A stretch of DNA of 64,000 nt, taken from positions 1,178,001-1,242,000 of the forward strand of contig NZ_CM001441.1 of the NCBI RefSeq assembly GCF_000244895.1, in the 5' to 3' direction. Position 1 is the first letter of the stretch; each line of letters opens with the position of its first letter. This DNA comes from Desulfosporosinus youngiae DSM 17734 (lineage in GTDB: Bacteria; Bacillota; Desulfitobacteriia; Desulfitobacteriales; Desulfitobacteriaceae). Under the pieces are notes generated by a model, which worked only from the letters and a program-made list of their open reading frames with translations, ran no database searches and had not been told where the DNA came from. Shown here piece after piece: positions 60,552-64,000 of this stretch. The position numbers and the translations under genes are program-made.

Positions 60552-61836
60552 AGATAGTGTAATTAGTCTGTAAGGTAATTTGGTTATATTCACTGGAGTC
60601 TCTGAGACGGGGCGTAATCTTGAAGGCCAGCATCAACGCTGTAATACAGGTTAAGGTTAACAGCCCGGTCAACAAAAAGGCTATATCCGCCCCTAATTTA
60701 TCCGCGACATAACCGGCAAACATATTTCCAAGAGGGGCTGCTCCAACAAAGACCAGGGAATAAAGGCTTATTACCCTTCCCCTGTACTCATCTTTGGCAT
60801 TGATTTGGAGAGTAGAATTAGCAGTCGTACTGAACCAAATGTTAAATATCCCTGTAATTACTAATAATACCCCCGTGTAGTAGTACGTCCTTGAAAAGCT
60901 GATAAACACTAAAAGTATGGAAACCACGACAGTGCTTCCCATTAAAACCTTGGCGTTAGGTCCGGATTTACTATTCAAAGATACCATTAATGCCCCCAGG
61001 AAAGAGCCTATACCTAAGGCCGACATTAAAAAACCATAGACATATTCTTCTTGATGAAGCACGCCTTTTGTAAATACCGGAATTAAGACATTAAAGTTAA
61101 AAACAAAGATCCCAATGATTAGCACCATCAAAATTGTCTTTAAGAGAGCCGGCTCACGACTAATATACTTTAGTCCATCATTTATCTCCCGAAGCAGGTT
61201 GTTCGAGACTTCTTTACGGACATATGGCTGAACCTTGATTTTGAGCAGACTAAGAATTACGGCAAGATAGCTTAAGCCATTAATTAAAAAACACCATTCA
61301 GCTCCTAGAGAAGCCAGAATTAAAGCACCTATTGCAGGACCAACAATTCGAGCCAGATTAAAGGTTGCCGAATTTAAAGCAATTGCGTTCATTAAATCAT
61401 CTTTGCCTGCCAGTTCAATCGTAAATGATTGTCTTGTCGGTATATCAATTGTATTGGAAAGTCCTAATAGAAAAGCTAAAACAAGAATGTACTCATATCT
61501 TACCGTTTCAGTAAAGACAAGAACTGATAATGTAAGGGCAAGGACCATTGAAGTAAACTGCGTAATCAGAATTATGGTTCTTTTCGGGTATCGATCAATA
61601 ACAACACCAGCAAACAATGAAAAGATGGTTATCGGTAAGAATTGCATCGCTCCTAATAGACCTACCAGCAGAGGAGATCCGGTTATGGAGTATACGAGCC
61701 AGGTTTGTCCTATGTTTTGCATCCAAGTACCAATCAAGGAAACACATTGTCCAAGCCAATAAATTCGAAAATTATCGTGTTTTAGGGCGGGGAAGCTACA
61801 GCTGACCATGCTTTTTATATAGTTGAAACGATCCAT
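60520..61836 (-). CDS. Major facilitator superfamily exporter (EntS/MFS_3 type)
   Basis: A 438-residue protein with about 12 transmembrane segments. It starts with FPALKHDNFRIYWLGQCVSLIGTW, the usual opening of the MFS_3 group (enterobactin exporter EntS and drug exporters), and has the loop motif DRYPKRTIILITQF between helices 2 and 3. It is proton-driven efflux by family; substrate unknown. ATG 61836 with a GGGGTC-type weak site. Confidence 0.88.
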   Translation of the reverse strand: MDRFNYIKSMVSCSFPALKHDNFRIYWLGQCVSLIGTWMQNIGQTWLVYSITGSPLLVGLLGAMQFLPITIFSLFAGVVIDRYPKRTIILITQFTSMVLALTLSVLVFTETVRYEYILVLAFLLGLSNTIDIPTRQSFTIELAGKDDLMNAIALNSATFNLARIVGPAIGALILASLGAEWCFLINGLSYLAVILSLLKIKVQPYVRKEVSNNLLREINDGLKYISREPALLKTILMVLIIGIFVFNFNVLIPVFTKGVLHQEEYVYGFLMSALGIGSFLGALMVSLNSKSGPNAKVLMGSTVVVSILLVFISFSRTYYYTGVLLVITGIFNIWFSTTANSTLQINAKDEYRGRVISLYSLVFVGAAPLGNMFAGYVADKLGADIAFLLTGLLTLTCITALMLAFKITPRLRDSSEYNQITLQTNYTIFKKNDHTDNK

Positions 61837-62023
61837 ATAGTTGACCCCTTTGTATGATCCATCATCGTCGGCTTCAGGTTCTACAAGCAGCGCTAATGTA
61901 CTTGGCTGCGATGAGGTACATCATAATTATATCATAGTGAACTAATAAAAATCCTTTTAGGGACATCGCTTTTCCTGATACAATAGGGGGGGGAATTAAT
62001 TTAAATGTAAGGATATGAGAAAT

Positions 62024-62596
62024 ATGAACGTGATGATTTTAACAAGCAGCCCTAATATTGATGGGTTGACAGCCGCCTGTGGAAACGCTGCTAAAACTGG
62101 GGCAGAGGAGGCAGGTGCAAACGTTGTGATGGTTAATCTAAATCAGCAAAGGATCGGTAACTGCCAAGCCTGTGACAATGGTTGGGGATCATGCCGAAAC
62201 GAGCACCAGTGTCAGATAAAGGATGACTTTCAGAACTTGCATGCATCTATGGCTAAGTTTGATGCTTTTGTTGTTATAACCCCAGTTTATTGGGGGGATA
62301 TGAGTGAGTCGGCGAAAGCTTTCACCGACCGCTTAAGACGCTGCGAAGCCTTGAAAAAACAAAATTCGTTTATTGAAGCCAAACAAGTGATATCCGTAGC
62401 CGCAGCAGGTGGGAGCGGCAACGGAATCATTTCATGTCTTACCTCAATGGAAAGACTCTTCACTCACGTAAGAGCCGATAAGTTTGACTTTATAGGAGTC
62501 ACTCAGAAAAATAAAAACTATAAACTGAACACCATTCGCGAAGGTGCTAAAGAAATGGTATCTGTTCTAAGCCGTAAAGGAAGTAAGGTAGACTGA
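62024..62596 (+). CDS. Flavodoxin-fold NAD(P)H-dependent FMN reductase family protein
   Basis: A roughly 190-residue flavoprotein of the iron-sulfur flavoprotein/NADPH-FMN-reductase type. It has ILTSSPNIDGLTAACGNAAKTGA at the N-terminus (FMN phosphate loop), the cysteine segment CQACDNGWGSCRNEHQCQIKDD near 50-75, and TPVYWGDMSESAKAFTDR near 90. The cysteines follow the CxxCx..C idea of iron-sulfur flavoproteins, but the spacing is longer. ATG 62024 is 11 bases after AAGGA; an ATG 9 bases upstream is the alternative. Confidence 0.85.
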   Translation: MNVMILTSSPNIDGLTAACGNAAKTGAEEAGANVVMVNLNQQRIGNCQACDNGWGSCRNEHQCQIKDDFQNLHASMAKFDAFVVITPVYWGDMSESAKAFTDRLRRCEALKKQNSFIEAKQVISVAAAGGSGNGIISCLTSMERLFTHVRADKFDFIGVTQKNKNYKLNTIREGAKEMVSVLSRKGSKVD

Positions 62597-62601
62597 AATA
62601 A

Positions 62602-62645
62602 AAGCCATCACACTAATTTTGTCAGGTGATGGCTTCATAATTGAT
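62602..62645. terminator. Bidirectional terminator
   Basis: AAGCCATCAC (62602-62611) pairs exactly with GTGATGGCTT (62636-62645) between convergent genes. Confidence 0.7.
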
Positions 62646-62712
62646 ATCAATCAACCTTTTATGCAATTCCAAGGCATACCCTTTTTAGATTAACAAAGCA
62701 AGCCTAAACGAA

Positions 62713-63036
62713 CTAGTTGCCGCTTTCTTTCTTTTTAATATAGTCGGCGACGGCTGTGGATTGCATTTCTTCCCAGCTTTTAAATTTAGTTGTTTTCGCA
62801 ATAAATTTATCAAAATCTTTGTCAAGGAGCGCCATAAATTCTTGAAAACTATTTACTTGAAATTTACCGACAACTAGTAGTTCACCAAAATTAGCAAATT
62901 GAGTATAAGCACTCATAAAAGCTGGAGTAAACAGATCAGTAAAGCTTACCATACTGAGTGCTTGTTTGGATTTTTTGGAGTTTTCCTCCAGGCTCTCTGC
63001 CAAATTATCAAGGTCGGACTGTTTATTGTCATCCAT
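62713..63036 (-). CDS. Hypothetical protein, 107 residues
   Basis: An acidic, probably helical protein. Residues 1-30 are polar (LDNLAESLEENSKKSKQ), followed by SMVSFTDLFTPAFMSAYTQF and FKSWEEMQSTAVADYIKKK near the end. No transmembrane segment or known family was recognised. A GGGTGG site precedes the start. Neighbouring minus-strand gene is also a small unknown. Confidence 0.65.
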   Translation of the reverse strand: MDDNKQSDLDNLAESLEENSKKSKQALSMVSFTDLFTPAFMSAYTQFANFGELLVVGKFQVNSFQEFMALLDKDFDKFIAKTTKFKSWEEMQSTAVADYIKKKESGN

Positions 63037-63131
63037 ACATTAACCACCCTCATTTAGCTTCATTTTGTGCATTTTTGAACAACTAAGATCATTATAATAT
63101 AAAAAACGATGTAGGAAAAGTGAATTTTAGG

Positions 63132-63341
63132 TTATTCGGAGTCGTTCTTAGGTGGGTTTTCCATGATGTTCCAAAAAGCACCGCCTTGCTTGAAGGCATC
63201 AGTGCTCAGAATTTCCAATTCTCCTTCTCGTAACGCAGTATTAAAGAACTGCTCGATAGTTATACCAAGTTTAGTACATACATAATTTAGACGTTTACGA
63301 TCTTCATCGGAAACTGGAATTACAAGATATTGAGTCTTCAT
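63132..63341 (-). CDS. Hypothetical protein, 69 residues
   Basis: A small protein (MKTQYLVIPVSDEDRKRLNYV...) with a predicted beta-strand followed by helices (LGITIEQFFNTALREGELEIL), reminiscent of ribbon-helix-helix-type small proteins but not assignable. ATG 63341 lies seven bases after GAGGTGA; the in-frame GTG at 63350 lies inside that ribosome binding site and is rejected. Confidence 0.65.
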   Translation of the reverse strand: MKTQYLVIPVSDEDRKRLNYVCTKLGITIEQFFNTALREGELEILSTDAFKQGGAFWNIMENPPKNDSE

Positions 63342-63576
63342 ATATATCACCTCTATATAAGTGATTCGCTGGAAAGATGAAAAAACCTGCTAAGAAAATG
63401 CAAAAAATCAAAACTCCGCCCATCTAATAGGAAAAAAACCTTGGAAAAAATCAGCGCTTTCTGTTAGTATAACGTATAGGGTCAAACTGTTTTATGTATA
63501 CAATAATCAAAATAGTTTTATGGGTCATTCCATTTATGTTGGTATTATGAATTAGAATCTAGGGGGTTACTTAGAG

Positions 63577-64000
63577 ATGGATACCAGTTCCCACGTAGAT
63601 CGACTGTTTGCAATAAAGCCTCCTGCCGGCAGAAATCTGCCGGTAAGCAAGCTTGTGGAAATTGCATTAGCCCGACAAGAAGGTGTGCTGACTGATACCG
63701 GTGCACTATGTTGCACGACCGGCAATTACACTGGCCGCTCTCCCAATGATCGATATATCGTTGATGAGGCTTCTGTTCATAGTCAAATCGCTTGGGGAAA
63801 CGTTAACAAACCAATCAGTCTTGAGATATTTGATAGACTCTATCAACGGGCTTTGGAGTATTTGGAAACTAAGGACTATTTCGTGTTTGACGGGTTTGCT
63901 GGAGCTGATGAAAAATACAGTATGCCACTTAGAGTAATCAATGAGTATGCTTGGCATAACATTTTTGTCCAACAGTTGTTTATTAGACCAACATCTCAGC
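63577..64000 (+). CDS. pckA: Phosphoenolpyruvate carboxykinase (ATP), 5' part
   Basis: An open frame runs from ATG 63577 to the window edge (141 codons) without a stop. It encodes the PckA N-terminus: an opening [21 protein letters not shown], then [23 protein letters not shown] containing the substrate-binding arginine motif GxYTGRSPxDK-like, and [24 protein letters not shown]-type PckA converts oxaloacetate to PEP. The start has AGGGGG 11 bases upstream. The remainder, including the kinase loops, lies outside the window. Confidence 0.93.
   Translation, partial: MDTSSHVDRLFAIKPPAGRNLPVSKLVEIALARQEGVLTDTGALCCTTGNYTGRSPNDRYIVDEASVHSQIAWGNVNKPISLEIFDRLYQRALEYLETKDYFVFDGFAGADEKYSMPLRVINEYAWHNIFVQQLFIRPTSQ

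Noticed and set aside
1-64000. CRISPR arrays, tRNA or rRNA genes, prophage modules, toxin-antitoxin or defence systems
   Set aside because: Looked for repeat-spacer patterns, tRNA-like cloverleafs and hallmark proteins; none was recognised in this window.

Overview
The window looks like a chromosomal stretch of an anaerobic, sulfate-reducing or otherwise respiratory member of the Clostridia, most like Desulfosporosinus or Desulfitobacterium. The basis is the gene mix: a [2Fe-2S]/Mo aldehyde oxidoreductase with its accessory cluster, futalosine-type menaquinone genes, siroheme-based heme synthesis, Ccs/Res cytochrome c maturation, an HdrD/DsrK-like Fe-S protein, GTG/TTG starts and Gram-positive ribosome binding sites. 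Species assignment is inference; no rRNA or tRNA gene was seen.

Layout. 1-0.34 kb: 3' end of a NuoB/HycG-like Fe-S subunit. 0.45-17.9 kb: an alcohol/aldehyde oxidation region. It has a sigma-54 activator (AcoR type), an iron alcohol dehydrogenase, a MoeA-like protein, and a 907-residue aldehyde oxidoreductase followed by eight genes of a conserved maturation/redox module. Two near-consensus sigma-54 promoters precede the dehydrogenase and the oxidoreductase, which suggests one regulon converting alcohol to aldehyde to acid. 18-24.4 kb: speD, then quinone and export genes (a divergent prenyl-synthase-like protein, mqnP, an MqnE-like protein lacking its radical-SAM core, mqnC, tatC, tatA, a polyprenyl diphosphate synthase). 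24.6-38 kb: a TetR regulator with a 30-bp palindromic operator, resB/resC, and a long operon from glutamyl-tRNA to siroheme and on to heme by the alternative (Ahb) route, with ahbA and ahbB fused, ending in a small di-heme c-type cytochrome.

38-49.5 kb: an ISAs1-like insertion sequence, a BtuF-like protein, a Tat-exported metallo-beta-lactamase-fold protein, a DUF4434 protein, a GC-rich non-coding element with a 16-bp long-range stem, an acetyl-CoA synthetase with an unusual C-terminal extension, a TraB-like membrane protein and an HdrD/DsrK-like Fe-S protein. 49.5-55.8 kb: a cluster resembling the Desulfovibrio 'orange protein' (Orp) system: DUF5320, DUF134 regulator, NifU-like scaffold, NifX-like proteins, two ferredoxin-MinD ATPases and an Mrp/NBP35 ATPase. 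An IS110-family element lies between its last two genes. Its promoter and that of the divergent Fe-S gene share the same paired TTGACATATG/CATATGTCAA operator. 55.8-64 kb: membrane and protease-like genes behind RBS-masking hairpins, a second TatA, a YtpB-like terpene synthase facing a second prenyl diphosphate synthase, an MFS exporter, a flavodoxin-like reductase, small unknown genes and the 5' end of pckA.

Most starts were chosen from ribosome binding sites and family alignment from memory. Family assignments rest on recognised motifs, not on searches.
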